Shown here: positions 49,893-61,838 of the stretch, in pieces
Layout: each line of letters opens with the position of its first letter
Position numbering within the stretch: position 1 is the first letter of the stretch
Source: Phoebastria nigripes
Taxonomy: Eukaryota > Chordata > Aves > Procellariiformes > Diomedeidae
NCBI GenBank assembly: GCA_035582835.1
Contig: JAYKAV010003103.1
Span: 1 to 64,000 of the forward strand
Length of the DNA stretch: 64,000 bases
Direction of reading: 5' to 3'
The notes under the pieces: generated by a model
Told to the model about the DNA's origin: nothing
Databases searched by the model: none
The model's input: the letters and a program-made list of their open reading frames with translations, nothing else
Made by a program: the position numbers and the translations under genes

Positions 49893-50147
49893 CCATGCAG
49901 GCTTCTGTGCCTTTGCTTGACTTCTTGTTCATTGAGATGGACTGTTCTTGAGCTTGAAGAAGATAATCCTTGAAAATTAATCAATTCTCCTTGATCTTTC
50001 TTCTCTGCAGGTCTGTTTCCCATGGGATTCTTCCAAGCTGATTCTTGAACAGGCCAATTTCTGCCTTCCTAAAGTTCAGGTCTGTGATCTTGCTATTTGC
50101 TCTACTCCCTCCTCACTGGATCTTGAATTCTACCATCTCATGGTGGT

Positions 50148-51076
50148 TGTCATCTGAAGCTACCCAACAGTATGGGGACAGGCAGGTCCTTTTAAGGATC
50201 CTTGATAGAATAAGAACTGGCTACAGGGTTGTAGTTATACTTAGATCTTTATTGTTATATAAAGATTTTAGTAATCAGCATAGGTTATCATTGTGAAGAA
50301 TTTCTAGCAATTAACATAACTTTCCTATTACCTAAAATTTCGATTACCTAGACTTTTCAGTCACCTGGACCCTCTGCAGATTGGGTCAAATTCTTAATAA
50401 TCAGTGCGCAATACAATAATCATAATCTAGACTCTGACTTTAAAAACTACACAAGTCACTCAATCCTCGGAGGAAGAAGAACAGCAGAGGTGGTGTAAAG
50501 TTACACTAGCCAACAGTGAGGATGGTCCCCCTTCCCCCTCCGTCATGGTGCAGGTGTCCCCTTTACNATGCTGGGAAGCACGAAGTCCTTAGTAGTCCAG
50601 CTGTTGTTGGATGACCTTCAAAAGCCTTTTGGATAAGAGGATGTATTTATACCTCTCAGTTTGGGAATTTGGTCTTTACTATTTCTGTAAGTGAGTGGAT
50701 TCTGAAGAGGCTGCCAGACAATCAATATGCAGGAATTTTGACTGCAAGAAACAGCAAGCTGCAGGTGGTAATGGCTGCATAATGATCTTTATCTCTTCCT
50801 GTCCATTGCCATGTCTGGTCCTGCCTACCTGTTGATCTCAGTTTGACCTAATGGCGCTGTTCCCAGGATACACCAGGCCTCAGCATGGGCTGTGTGTGAT
50901 AGTCAAATCTAGCAAGAGTTGAGTGAACAGTCACAGGAGGCATCCCTGATCACCAGGGGATCACAGGTTTTGCCATCTGGAATATCTCATGTGCTGTTAC
51001 GCTTCCCTGTTCCTTAACGGGTGTCATCATATCCTAGCAACACTGGATAGCTGTCAGGAGTAGGGGGTACCAGTCA
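50148..51076 (-). mobile_element. LTR inserted in the CR1, ~929 bp, minus strand
   Basis: CR1 sequence stops at about 50147 and resumes at about 51077; the block between is foreign. Read on the minus strand it starts TGACTGGTACCCCCTACTCC and ends GGGTAGCTTCAGATGACA, giving TG and CA ends. It has GTATAAATAC (50652-50643) as a TATA box and AATAAA (50253-50248) as a poly(A) signal, about 390 bases apart. No retroviral coding sequence accompanies it, so I call a solo LTR. A clean target duplication is not visible (only GGT is shared across the junctions), so the ends are uncertain by a few bases. It resembles no other LTR in the window. Base 50566 is unresolved. Confidence 0.65.
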
Positions 51077-51243
51077 GGTCGCTGCAGCCAAAGCTGCCTT
51101 CAGCCTTCAGATTCCTGACAAGTGCTTCGTTGTTTGTATAAGGTCCAGCAGACTGTATCTCTCCTTATTTATCTGTGCTAGGAACTTATCATCAATGCTC
51201 CCCAGAAGCCTTCTGGACTGCTTGTGCTCTCCTGTGTTGCCCC

Positions 51244-52632
51244 TATTGACCTATCTTCTTCGTATTTCTTCAGTCTCTGCTTACTTGGTTGTATGTCAGG
51301 AGTCCTCTGACTTTCTTCCATGTCTTTGTGATTCCTCATATTTGTAAATATACTACTGAAAAATCAATGCTCCATAACCACTTTATGAACTTCTGGTCTC
51401 TCCACGACCTTTCCCCTCTTATAAGACTCTGTTGCCTTCTTTTCCAACTGCTACTCTTTGATCATAGAGTTGCTCAGTTGGCATACCTCTAGTTCTGACT
51501 TTTGCGCTCTAATCCTGTCTTTCTAATGGTTTCAGTCTCTTTTTATGTCCTGAAGATAGGATGAAGCATAGATTCCACTTGAGAGGGTTCTAGGTCAGTG
51601 AAGATGGGGTTGAAGAGAATACAGCTTTTCTACCTTGAAGATTCATCACAAATGCCTTTAAATGGGTGCATCCCTCTAGCTTTCTGCATATTGTCTTAAA
51701 TAAGTAATGCAACATGTCCTAACATGCTTGTCTGATCATCAGGAAAAGCTGTATCTTGCAAGAACTGTGCTGCTTCTAAAAAATTAGGCAGGGGATCAGA
51801 AGTCAGGCAGTGCAAACTATAATGAACATGCTATTAAAGAATCAGTTCATAAAACAGGTTAATAAATGTTAAACACTTATTTTGGCCTCGCTTAGTAAAT
51901 TTTTTTTGGTAACAAATCATCAGACAATATTTTTCTCTGTCAAACCACTTAAGACTTGTTTTGCTGAAAATGGTGGTATTTGTAAATAACACAGTCCAAA
52001 TTACTTATTTTACTTAAAGTTTTTTTTGTTTAAATGTCACATTTCTACATATAAAAGTAAATATATGTAAATATACATATATTAAATTAGAGGCATGACA
52101 TTTGAAAAGCTTTAATTATGTACTAATATTCATGTCAAAAATTGATAAATCACTGTTTGTCTTAACATCAGCTAAAGTTAACAACCTTAACTTTTCCCCA
52201 TAGCAAAAATGTTGAAATATCTTACATTTCATATAATTATTCTTAGCTATTCAATTATTTTAGAAGAAACATAATACATAACTGCATAACCAGGTAATAC
52301 AGTATGCATACCTTTCTAGGAAGCTGCACTATGTAATACTTTAAACTATTGTTTCTGAATAACAGAATGAATCCATGAAATAAGTTATGTTTAAATATCA
52401 TTGAAGAAATATTACTATTAAAGAAACATTAAGGACATTGTCCAGAAACTTCATTTGTTAGCAGCTTCCAGAAAATCCAAAACATTTTAGAGGTCAACTA
52501 GAAAAGTTAAAACATACTTCCTTTCTTCCTCTCCTCTGGATGTAGATGAATTATGTTTCCTCCTTTTGGACTTAAAAGTCACTTAATTTTTTGTTTCTGC
52601 ATATGTCCAAAATATTGCTGTGTGAACAGCCG
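51244..52632. other. Unique non-coding stretch
   Basis: AT-rich sequence with no recognised gene. The frame 51289-51492 (+) has no motif. Confidence 0.5.
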
Positions 52633-53058
52633 TAGAATCATAGAGTCATAGAATCATTAAGGTTGGAAAAGACCTCTAAGATCATCGAGTCCAACTGTCA
52701 ACCCAACACCATCATGCCCACTAAACCACGTCCCTAAGCACCTCATCTACACATCTTTTAAATACTGCCAGGGATGGTGACTCAACCACTTCCCTGGGCA
52801 GCCTCTTCCAATGTTTAACCACTCTTTCAGTAAAGAAATTTTTCCTAATGTCCAATCTAAACCTCCCCTGGCGCAACTTGAGGCCGTTTCCTCTCGTCCT
52901 ATCGCTTGTTACTTGGGAGAAAAGACCAACACCCACCTTGCTGCAACCTCCTTTCAGGTAGTTGTAGAATGCGATAAGGTCTCCCCTCAGCCTCCTCTTC
53001 TCCAGACTAAACAGTCCCAGTTCCCTCAGCCGCTCCTCATAAGACTTGTTCTCCAGAC
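52633..53058 (-). mobile_element. CR1 LINE 3' fragment, minus strand
   Basis: A 426-bp CR1 tail on the minus strand. Its 3' end is marked by ATTCTATG-type units (seen on the plus strand as GAATCATAGAGTCATAGAAT, 52635-52654), and it extends back to the region encoding [15 protein letters not shown]. It belongs to the same subfamily as the copy at 58242-58696, with very similar sequence and almost the same 5' truncation point (the GTCTGGAGAACAAGTC sequence). Only the end of ORF2 is present, including a 71-codon open piece at 52936-52721. Confidence 0.95.
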
Positions 53059-56000
53059 TCTGGATCTATCCAAGNTTCTGTCTCTTAGCCTGAACCTCAG
53101 TTTTATTTATAAGCTAGGCAAAGTATACGCACATTAAAGGAGGACCTGAATGTATAGATAACCTGACAGCATGCCTACTAAAACTTAATAGGATTAAGTC
53201 TTTCATGAAAGGCAGTTGTAGATGTCATTGAAAAACATGGCAATATGTAAGAAATGTATAATAAACACTCACAGGAAGACTTTTTCAGTTCCAGAAAATT
53301 ATACTGTCAATGGGCCTGAAGGCTGAATTGGAATAGAGTCCTCCCTGCCTCCAGATCTTCCAGTTACACAGCGACAAATTTCATAGGTCCGTGATGAGAA
53401 TATGCAAGCCATAGCCTAATTCAATAACGTAATTGGTCTACTCTGCTTGGAAAGGGCAACCATGTATTGCAGGCACTGTACACATTTTATATTATACATT
53501 CACTGGATGAAAAACAGAACTAAACATGATTCACAGGTCTGCAATTCAGCTCTTAGGCAGCAGAGCATTTCTTAAGTGAAAGATGATAAAATCATAAAAG
53601 TATTTTATAAAAGGTAAATAACTTATTTCCCTAATTATTTTGTACCATTGGGGAAAAACCCTACTCTAGCATTATTATATATTTCAGAAAAATGTGGTTA
53701 ATAAGTTCTATTCTGCATGATCATTTTCATTTGTTCTTGCATAATTGTCCAGAAAGATGGGCCAAAAGCCCTTTATAGTACCTCATCATTCTGAAGAGAG
53801 ATGCACGCAAATTTGAAAGGGGGAGGAAAGGACTGTTCTTATGCCAGGAAATTGTTCTTAGGACTTAAAATGGGCTTTAGAAATGTCATTTTCGGAACAT
53901 GACTGGAAGTGAGATTGCAGTGCCAGATATCACTAAGCATAAAAGCATATTATGTAACTTTTATAGCTCTCTTTTGTGCAATGTCTTTCTATGCCGATTA
54001 ACTGGAAAATTCTATCATTGTCATTTTGTGGCCCAGAGTGTAATGTGTTGTTATTTAATAAGATATATAACCTTCCCGCCTGCCTATTCTTGTCGGCACT
54101 GTTAAATGGGGTGTGCATACATCATCATGACTGTGGCAATGGTTTTTGTTGATCTAGTTATGGTTTCCAAAATACTTCATTGCAAGACATGTTGACATTC
54201 TTTAAAAAAAAAATCCAAAAGAGAGAGAAGAGAAATGTATTTAACGTTAGTTTCATAACCTCTCTTTCCATAAATTTACAGCACATTTACTGAGTCAGGA
54301 GAAGGAAGGATAGCTTTCAAAACTGCCTGGGAATTAAAATCAGAGAAGCCAGTCACCAGCTATAGCATTGTCCAATTAAATTTCAGGGAAAAAGTCCTTA
54401 TGTTATGTTTTCTACTCACTGCTCTATTGCTCATTTGTAAAAACAAACATTTGCCATGAAGACATAACTGCCAATTTAGACTAACTAAGACAAATGAGAT
54501 AATGAGGCCAGTGGCAGCTTTGAGTTGACAGACCCAGCTGAGTGCCCAGCTCCAAGTAGAAAGCTTTCTTTTCCTGCCAGAAGGTCTATATGCTAATACT
54601 AACTAATTTGCCATCCTTGGCCCTACTGTGTTTGACAATAGGAGAGTGTACCATATTGTTACAGATGTGACATTAATTTGGATGTAAACTAAAGCTGGAA
54701 CAGGTAATCTATGCAATCTTCTAACCGAGGAGAAAAAATGTATCTCACCAAAATCTAACGAAAAATGTAAGATCTTGCCTGGTAAAAATAAATACAAAAA
54801 TACATAAGTGTGAAGGACAGATTATTTAAATGCAAATGATGATGAACGAATGACAAAGTCTATAGTAAATAATGAAAGAAGTAAAGCCACTATAGTCTGC
54901 AGATTCTTGTACCACTTTGGTTTAATGACCTTACCGTAGCATTAAAAGAAGAAACAAAGGATTTGCCCAAATTTCAGTCCCAAGACAAAAAGACCACTTT
55001 TGACCTGATATTTATTTGAAGAACTGTACACAGAGAAAAATTTTCAGAGTATTTTGAAACACCTTGTTTAAATAATTTCTGTCACTATTATTTTTGAGGG
55101 AGTTTTTTCCTAAAGGAAACCTTTTTTTTCTTCCCCCCTCATGCCCTGCCCCAAGCTTCATAAAGAAAATAAGTGAGAGTGAGGGAGTTAGGAATATTGT
55201 TAGGACTTACAGTTAGGAATATTGTTTTGCTGTTTTATAAATGTTTTAATGTGCAAAANGACATTTATAAGTTCATTCCAGATACAAGGTTTAAATATGG
55301 ATGAGAAATATATTACGTAGATGAAATAACAACAAAACCCCCCACATGAATTTATATGTTTTTATTCTTGGGGCTGTGAGAAGAATCTGCGACTTTAGAG
55401 GCATATTGTCCACATTTTTCTTCCCCTATCGAGTACAACATGGCTGATGTGTAACATTACTTACAATGTTGCAAACAAAGCTATATATTCTCTCTAACCA
55501 CAATGGAGCTGCTGGTGATTTCAATGGCAGTTGTGTACATTGACCAAGGACATTATATGGCCTTACACTAAGACACCTCATAGAAAAAATATTGTTTATA
55601 TAATTGTTCAGACTTCATCCTAAAAATTATCCACACTCAGATAATTGAAATAGCTAGAAATATAATGTCATTTTTCTCCTATTTATAATGCGGCCATTAT
55701 AAAACTCTTCTAATGTGGATCAGTAGAATTAATCATTATCTATAACTAATGCACTTGAAACATATATATGGGTTTATGCTGATTTGCTAAATGATCCATG
55801 AATAAAGTATAGGCTTTCTTTTATGAAAAACAAACAAGCATTATATCAGGTAATTATATATCTGACCAGCTACTTAAAGAGAACTTTAATTTTTTAGAGT
55901 TTTATATTTTTGCTTAATCTTCTATAGTTTTGCCCTAATCTACTCTATTTTAAAAGCTATGTAAACTGAATAATGAAAAAAATATTGATGCAGATCCCAA

Positions 56001-58241
56001 TGAGAAAAAAGAAGAATGTATTCTAAATTTAAATTAACCAAATTCACTAATGCACTGTGGTTTCTGAAGTATTTTCTATAACATCTTAACTTCTGATATG
56101 TTAAAATAATTATTTAATATTATAGAGTGAGAATCAGTATCGCTTACTCAGATTTCTAAGCTAGATGAAGGCAATATTCTTCTGTAAACCTTTCAATACT
56201 TCTGCCCTCTCCCTTGACAAAGGGGGAACTCAGTTGTTTAGTGTGGGAGAGCTGGTTTACTAGGTGCCCATAATTTATATGCAGGTTTGATTCCAACACT
56301 AGTCATTACGGGAATAATTGTGAACTCTATTGATTTCTGTTTTGTTGTTGTTGCTGTTGTTATGCAAGTTGCTAAACCTTTACAGTTTTAAATAATTGCA
56401 ATTCTTGCTTGTAATCATTAAGTGTATGCTGTTATCATCATTATAGCTTGTATCAGTAGTATTACTGTCAAATACTGGGTATTGAATACTGGGACAAGCA
56501 TAGGTCAATCAGAAGATCTCCAACTACTCTTAAGGACAAAGAAAGCTCTCATTACAGTGTGAAGGACTGAACAGAAAAGGCTTATCAAGTTGCATTTCAG
56601 GTTGCATAGTGATTTATCTCAGGAACTCATGAGCAGGATTCATCTGGCATAGTTGTTACCTAGTAATTGCCAAGGAAGATGTATATATGTGTATAAAAAT
56701 TTGCTAAATCCAGCAGTCAGACCACTCAAGATGTGTATATAATGAGTCTTTATGTATCAAATATGAAAAACTTTAAGAAAACAATCACCCAAAGATTTAC
56801 AGCTTTTGAAATGAAATGGTACAATGACTCTTGTAATGATCAAGAAAGAACACACTAATTAAAAATACAACTGGTTTGAAAGAGATGACTATTGATGTCA
56901 TGTTGTGTTCTTTGGCCTAATAGAGAGGAGGAGACTATTCAAGAACGACTACATAGCATAATACAACAATATGGGCAGTTTAATGATTTGTAATTCAGTA
57001 TGATGATTTAGAAAACACTATACTCCAACTTTGAAAAGCTAGGTGGGATTCTATCAGTTTAACTATGTGTTTTATATTTCCTATTTTTCCAACTCTATGA
57101 ACCTTTTTGTCAATTTTACATGTCTCTTGCAATATTTTTGATCATTCATTTTCTCAGTACAATTGATAAAAAGTAGGCTAGCACTGGGAAAAACAGATTC
57201 CTACAGGATTCCAGTAGAAACAATTTATTTGATGATAATTTTCTATTTAGTTGTGTTTTAAGGTCTATCAGTTAGGGAATTTTAATCCATTTAAAATACA
57301 GTACATGAATTGTGTGTATATTTTTAATTGTAATAACATGATCCCTTATGTCGGGCATTATTATAGTTTAAGTAAATTATATCAACATATTGGATCTCAA
57401 TTTACTCACAATCACATAAAAAAGAGATCAGGCTTATCTGGCACTTCTGATTTTTTTAGTACTCTATTGACCATCATTAATTATAGTAATCATAGCTAAG
57501 TCTTTAATGAAGAACTGGTCTACTGGTTTTGTTTTATGCTCTACTTGTGGACAACACAGTATTATTTTAAGTTTTTGTTTCTTACAGGAAAAACAAAACT
57601 GGAATAAAAAGTCTCAAAATGCTGACACATTTTTTATTTAATATACTTTTTAAAGTGCCTAAAACTTTGGATTCCCCTAAATGAAAACTGACAACAAGAG
57701 CCTCTGATATTTTCAAACAGCCAAATAATGCTTTGTGACAGATATCTGTCTTTCTTCTGTTCTTGAAAGAAGTACAGTGGAGAGAAGACAGAAAGCATCT
57801 TTTACCTTCCCTGTAGCAGTGCTATTTTGTACAGGCAAGGGACTGAGGAGATAATAGTCACGAAATCCTAAAATACTTCTTTCTCCATGAAAGCAGAGAT
57901 TAGCATTCAGTTTGGACTAATTTGTTTATAGGCTGCTTTTTGTGGTAAAGAGTAGCAGATGTATAAGGTTTAGAAACTATCTAACTAAATTAAGATTAGC
58001 TAATCTGGGTGGTTAGTTGGCAAACAGCTGGTTATGTTAAATTTCCACATTTTGATGAATAATCACTTGACTGTAAATTCATCTTCAACTCAGAATGAAC
58101 TTGAAGAAACAAAATAGGTATTGGGTGGAAGTGATAAGCAAAAGGAGCAGAAGAGCTCCCTTAAGAAAGAAAGCACAAACTAGCCATTATATGACCTGGA
58201 AAATGAAGGTGGGAAAGAAGCTTGAAATGACAAGGTCAAAT
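53059..58241. other. Unique AT-rich stretch
   Basis: About 5 kb lying between two inverted CR1 tails, with no recognised gene or repeat. All open frames are short. Base 55259 is unresolved. Confidence 0.5.
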
Positions 58242-58605
58242 GAGAAGGGCAACGAAGCTGGTGAAGGGTCTGGAGAACAAGTCTTATGAGGAGTGGCTGA
58301 GGGAACTGGGACTGTTTAGTCTGGAGAAGAGGAGGCTGAGGGGAGACCTTATTGCCCTCTACAACTACCTGAAAGGAGGTTACAGCGAGGTGGGTGTCGG
58401 TCTCTTCTCCCAAGTAACTAGCGATAGGACAAGAGGAAATGGCCTCAAGTTGTGCCAGGGGAGGTTTAGATTGGAGATTAGGAAAAATTTCTTTACTGAA
58501 AGAGTGNTTAAACATTGGAAGAGGCTGCCCAGGGAAGTGGTTGAGTCACCATCCCTGGCAGTATTTAAAAGACGTGTAGATGAGGCGCTTAGGGACATGG
58601 TTTAG
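58242..58605 (+). pseudogene. CR1 ORF2 C-terminal fragment, frame still open
   Basis: An open frame of about 120 codons runs from the truncation point to the natural CR1 stop. It contains [44 protein letters not shown] and [19 protein letters not shown]. It is a 5'-truncated piece without a promoter, reverse transcriptase or endonuclease domain, so it is not a functional gene; the frame is open because the copy is young. Confidence 0.85.
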
Positions 58606-58696
58606 TGGGCATGGTGGTGTTGGGTTGACGGTTGGACTTGATGATCTTAGAGGTCCTTTCCAACCTTAATGATTCTATGATTCTATGATTCTATGA
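58242..58696 (+). mobile_element. CR1 LINE 3' fragment, plus strand, intact tail
   Basis: A 455-bp CR1 copy in plus orientation. It begins near TGAGAAGGGCAACGAAGCTG and ends with the fully preserved tail, three ATTCTATG units up to 58696. Between them it encodes the C-terminal portion of ORF2, followed by the short untranslated part TTGGACTTGATGATCTTAGA. The clean tail and uninterrupted frame mark it as one of the younger CR1 copies in the window. Base 58507 is unresolved. Confidence 0.96.
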
Positions 58697-60438
58697 CATG
58701 GTGTCTTTGGAATGAGTAGTATTTTATTAAAACTAAAACTAATGAAAAATATGTTTGGAGAGACTTTGAACTAAGATAGAGAGGAGAGCTGTGGCTGTTT
58801 GTAGAGTGAAGGACAACTTGTTATTTTACTAATGGGAGAAAATAAAACAATCTTAATTTAGAGTGCAATTTATCACAAATTATTTTATAAACCTTCTATA
58901 CAGATAATGTCATTAGTGCAAATGAACTGAGGTCTCTTTATTGTCTGTGAAGAGAAACAGAATTCTCCAAGGGTCAGTCCAGAGAAGTGATTTTATATGC
59001 CTATTTTAAAATTAAATGTGTTACTGCCTCTAACTGTACCTTTCTCTTTACTGATCATAACTGAAATCTAGACAATGAGCTCAGATCTAGACATCAAATA
59101 CAGATATCATCTAAAGTCTAGCTGTCTGAAGACAAGATGTACCCCCGCCCAGTTCATATTACTTATCTGGAGTATTAAAAATGATACAGGTCTGCTCCTG
59201 AAATAAGCAAAATTATTGGAAGGGAGAAGCTGATTCTAATTATAAGCCTTATTCACTTTGGACAACACGCTTCACTGATTCCACATACGCATGTGCAGAA
59301 CCGAGCAAAGATGGCAGAATCAAATAAATGAAATCAAATTTATGGTTTCTAATTTTTTTTTTTTTTTTAATTAGAAAAACATAGCATAAAATTCTTGTGA
59401 TACAGAAGAGTTTGGATGTATACATACCTGTGAACATTTGGGTCATATGTGAGGATAGTAGTATTGCTAGTTTTTTAGGCTGCCTACTTCTACTTTTGCA
59501 AGTAGCTGTTCTCAACTGCTTATAGCTCCGCCAAATTTCTGCTGTTTGGTTGGGCTTTTTCAAGCTGAGTGTAAGACTAGGTGATTTTAGTGGCCTCAGA
59601 AGAAGGGCACCTCTGATGATTTGCCAGAAAACACCTGTGGAAGAATCCACAGGGGTGATCACCATCTACACATTGCTGTTAGGGTTTGATTTAAGCTCCT
59701 GCTGCTCTCATGATTGCCACTATTATTGTTTCATGGCTTCTGACCAGGGGATACCACCATGTCAGACATGTAGTCTTGTGTTCCCTGTGCCTTACTGGCT
59801 GTCCATGTCTACAAAAACTCAATCTCCAGCTAGTGATACATTGATGTTAACCAACTGACCTGCAAAAATCATGGCCTTTTTCTTATTTTAGCATTGCACC
59901 TTCATACTTGTAACAAAAATCATGTTAAGTGATGTACAAGTGACAGCCTTTTGCACTTTTGTTTTCTTCTTTTTTTTAATTTTCATGAATAGAGGGGTAC
60001 CTTTACTCAGTACTCTACTTTCTAAGCAATTAACTCCAGCAATTGGTGGATACTGAGCTTGAATAAAGGTGTGTAGAAAAGGGTAAAAAGAAGTTATCTG
60101 AGAATGATGCCTACAGAATAGTTTCTTCAACACCTAAGACAGACTTATATTAAAAAACCCTGTTGTTCTGAAGTTGTTTTTTTTGGGAGTTATATATTAA
60201 ATCTTGAAAAATCATTCTTCGACAATTTTTTCTTTGCATTTCAAAATGAAATAAGGTATGTCATCTCACGCAGCACTCTGAGGTTTCATGCTGGGGTGGA
60301 GGTGTAGACAGGCTAATGCTGTACCATTCATAATTTGGCCAGGCTGCCTTTAATAACACCACAGTTGTAACTTTACATTTCCTTAGCTGAAAACTGTTGC
60401 AGTCTAGAACATAAGTACACTAATCACATATATTAATT
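58697..60438. other. Unique non-coding stretch
   Basis: AT-rich sequence with no recognised gene. The 138-codon minus-strand frame 59249-59665 and the 102-codon plus-strand frame 59550-59858 overlap on opposite strands, include a poly(A)/poly(K) segment, and have no family motif. Confidence 0.5.
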
Positions 60439-61838
60439 ATAGAATCACAGAATCATAGAATAGTTTGGGTTGGAAGGGACCTTTAAAGGTCATCTAGTCC
60501 AACCCCCCTGCATTGGGCAGGGGCATCTTCAACTAGATCAGGTTGCTCAGAGCCTCGTCCAACCTCACCTTGAATGTTGCCAGGGATGGGGCATCTACCA
60601 CCTCTCTGGGCAACCTCTGCCAGGGTTTCACCACCCTCAGTGTCAAAAATTTCTTCCTTATATCTAGTCTAAATCTACCCTCTTTTAGTTTAAAACCATT
60701 CCCCCTTGTCCTGTTGCAACAGGCCCTGCTAAAAAGTTTGCCACCATCTTTTTTATAAGCCCCCTTTAAGTACTGATAGGCTGTAATAAGGTCTCCCTGG
60801 AGCCTTCTTTTCTCCAGGCTGAACAACCCCAACTCTCTCAGCCTTTCCTCATAGGAGAGGCATTCCATCCCCCTGATCATTTTTGTGGCCCTCCTCTGGA
60901 CCTGNTCCAACAGGTCCATGTCTCTCTTGTGCTGAGGATTCCAGAGCTGGATGCAGTACTCCAGGTGGGGTCTCACCAGAGCAGAGGAGAGGGGCAGAAT
61001 CACCTCCCTCCACCTGCTGGTCACGCTTCTTTGGATGCAGCCCAGGATACGGTTGGCCTTCTGGGTTGCGAGCGCACATTGCTGGCTCATGCCCAGCTTT
61101 TCATCCACCAGTACCCCCAAGTCCTTCTCCAAAGGGCTGCTCTCAATCCCTTCATCCCCCAGCCTGGGCATTGCCCTGACCCAGGTGCAGGACCTTGCAC
61201 TTGGCCTTGTTGAACCTCATGAGGTTCACATGGGCCGACTTCTCCAGCTTGTCCAGGTCCCTCTGGATGGCATCCTGTCCCTCAGGCGTGTCAACTGCAC
61301 CACTCAGCTTGGTGTCATCTGCAAACTTGCTGAGGGTGCACTTGATCCCACTGTCTATTTCATTGATGAAGATATTAAACAGTACTGGTCCCAGTATGGA
61401 TCCCTGCAGGATGTCACTCGTCACCTATCTCCATCTGGACATTGAGCTGTTGACCACTACCCTCTGGACGCGACCATCCAACCAATTCCTCACCCACCGG
61501 ACAGTCCACCCGTCAAATCCATACCTCTCCAGTTTAGAGAGAAGGATATTGTGGGGGACCGTGTCAAAGGCCTTACAGAGGTCCAGATAGATGACATCTG
61601 TAGCCCTTCCCATGTCCACTGATGTATTCACTCCATCCTAGAAGACCACTAGGATGGTCAAGCAGGACTTGCCCTTGGTGAAGCCATGCTGGCTGTCTCA
61701 AATCACCTCCCTGTCCTCCATGTGCCTTAGCATAGCTTCCAGGAGGATCTGTACCATGATCTTCCCAGGCCCAGAGGTGAGACTGACTGGCCTGTAGTTC
61801 CCCGGGTCTTCCTTTTCCCCTTTTTAAAAGGGGCTACT
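60439..61838 (-). mobile_element. CR1 LINE, 1.4 kb, minus strand
   Basis: A CR1 copy whose 3' end at 60439 carries two ATTCTATG-type units (plus-strand ATAGAATCACAGAATCATAG). It extends back through the whole C-terminal part of ORF2 and the second half of the reverse transcriptase, ending at about 61838 after the sequence corresponding to the NYRPVSL region (plus-strand CTGACTGGCCTGTAGTTCCC). It is distinctly GC-richer than its flanks. Its subfamily differs from the 52633/58242 pair. Base 60904 is unresolved. Confidence 0.95.
60533..61631 (-). pseudogene. CR1 ORF2 remnant, two or more frameshifts, FADD kept
   Basis: Three long open segments follow one another on the minus strand. 61631-61425 contains [20 protein letters not shown]. 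61424-61152 contains [13 protein letters not shown] and the catalytic FADD (61325-61314). 61171-60533 contains [40 protein letters not shown] and the C-terminal [15 protein letters not shown] region. The first segment ends in a stop and the segments are out of frame with each other, so the copy is dead, but it is less decayed than the copies at 10137 and 47911. Confidence 0.9.

Larger units (their letters stand above)
47911..51243 (-). mobile_element. Long CR1 LINE, minus strand, interrupted by an LTR
   Basis: The longest LINE copy in the window. On the minus strand it runs from about 51243, in the apurinic-type endonuclease domain, through the linker and the reverse transcriptase (NYRPVSL region near 49270-49290; VPQGSILG near 48890) to the 3' tail at 47911-47935 (degenerate copies of the ATTCTRTG unit, visible as GAATCACAGAATCACAGAATGG on the plus strand). 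About 2.4 kb is CR1; the LTR at 50148-51076 splits it. The endonuclease portion past 51243 is missing, so it is 5'-truncated. Confidence 0.88.

Noticed and set aside
59249..59858. A 138-codon minus frame overlapping a 102-codon plus frame
   Set aside because: No domain, a lysine run from a poly(T) tract, and opposite-strand overlap make a gene unlikely.
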